A stretch of 7,343 bases of DNA, taken from Candidatus Auribacterota bacterium. Lineage in GTDB: Bacteria; Auribacterota; JAFGBW01. Location of the stretch: contig JAFGBW010000060.1 in assembly GCA_016932965.1 (NCBI GenBank), forward strand, positions 1-7,343. The letters run 5' to 3'. Made by a program: the position numbers and the translations under genes. This document shows positions 7,284 through 7,343 of the stretch, piece by piece. The notes below the pieces were generated by a model. It was not told the origin of the DNA, did no database searches, and was given only the letters and a program-made list of their open reading frames with translations. Position 1 is the stretch's first letter. Every line of letters begins with the position of its first letter.

Positions 7284-7343
7284 TGGGCTGGTTTTTATAA
7301 AAAGGCTCTTTTCAAAAATGAGCGAAAAGTGTAATTCAGTAAA

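Overview
The window shows three genes, all on the minus strand, read from right to left. They are a class I SAM-dependent methyltransferase (7283 to 6555), a complete RND-family efflux permease (6481 to 3164) and a second, divergent RND permease that begins at 2964 and runs off the left edge without a stop. Two RND permeases with large periplasmic porter loops imply a Gram-negative (diderm) bacterium. Base composition is moderate, roughly mid-40s percent G+C by eye. Lys/Glu-rich stretches, TTG and GTG starts and weak Shine-Dalgarno sequences suggest a less-studied lineage, but nothing here fixes the phylum.

Layout: 7343-7284 is 60 bases that stay open in the methyltransferase frame, so its true start could lie outside the window. 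A 73-bp gap (6482-6554) with a perfect TATAAT separates the methyltransferase from RND permease 1, whose start is a TTG. A 199-bp AT-rich gap (2965-3163) separates the two permeases. It holds a tandem array of the heptamer AATTCTC and a candidate promoter whose -35 lies inside that array. From 2964 to 1, permease 2 covers 988 codons and lacks only its last transmembrane segment and tail.

How they fit together: the permeases are paralogs, with clear shared blocks around the porter-domain entrance and TM8-TM9, arranged in tandem like the mdtB-mdtC or muxB-muxC pairs. They could form a heteromeric inner-membrane pump or two separate pumps. No periplasmic adaptor or outer-membrane channel gene is in view; these may lie beyond either edge. 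Both permeases keep the TM4 aspartate but have Asn where AcrB has the TM10 lysine, a variant known in other RND branches. The methyltransferase may be only a neighbour, since its substrate cannot be read from the sequence.

I found no RNA gene, insertion sequence, CRISPR array or clear rho-independent terminator. Apart from the charged inserts in permease 1 and the heptamer/promoter arrangement, the region looks like an ordinary efflux locus.
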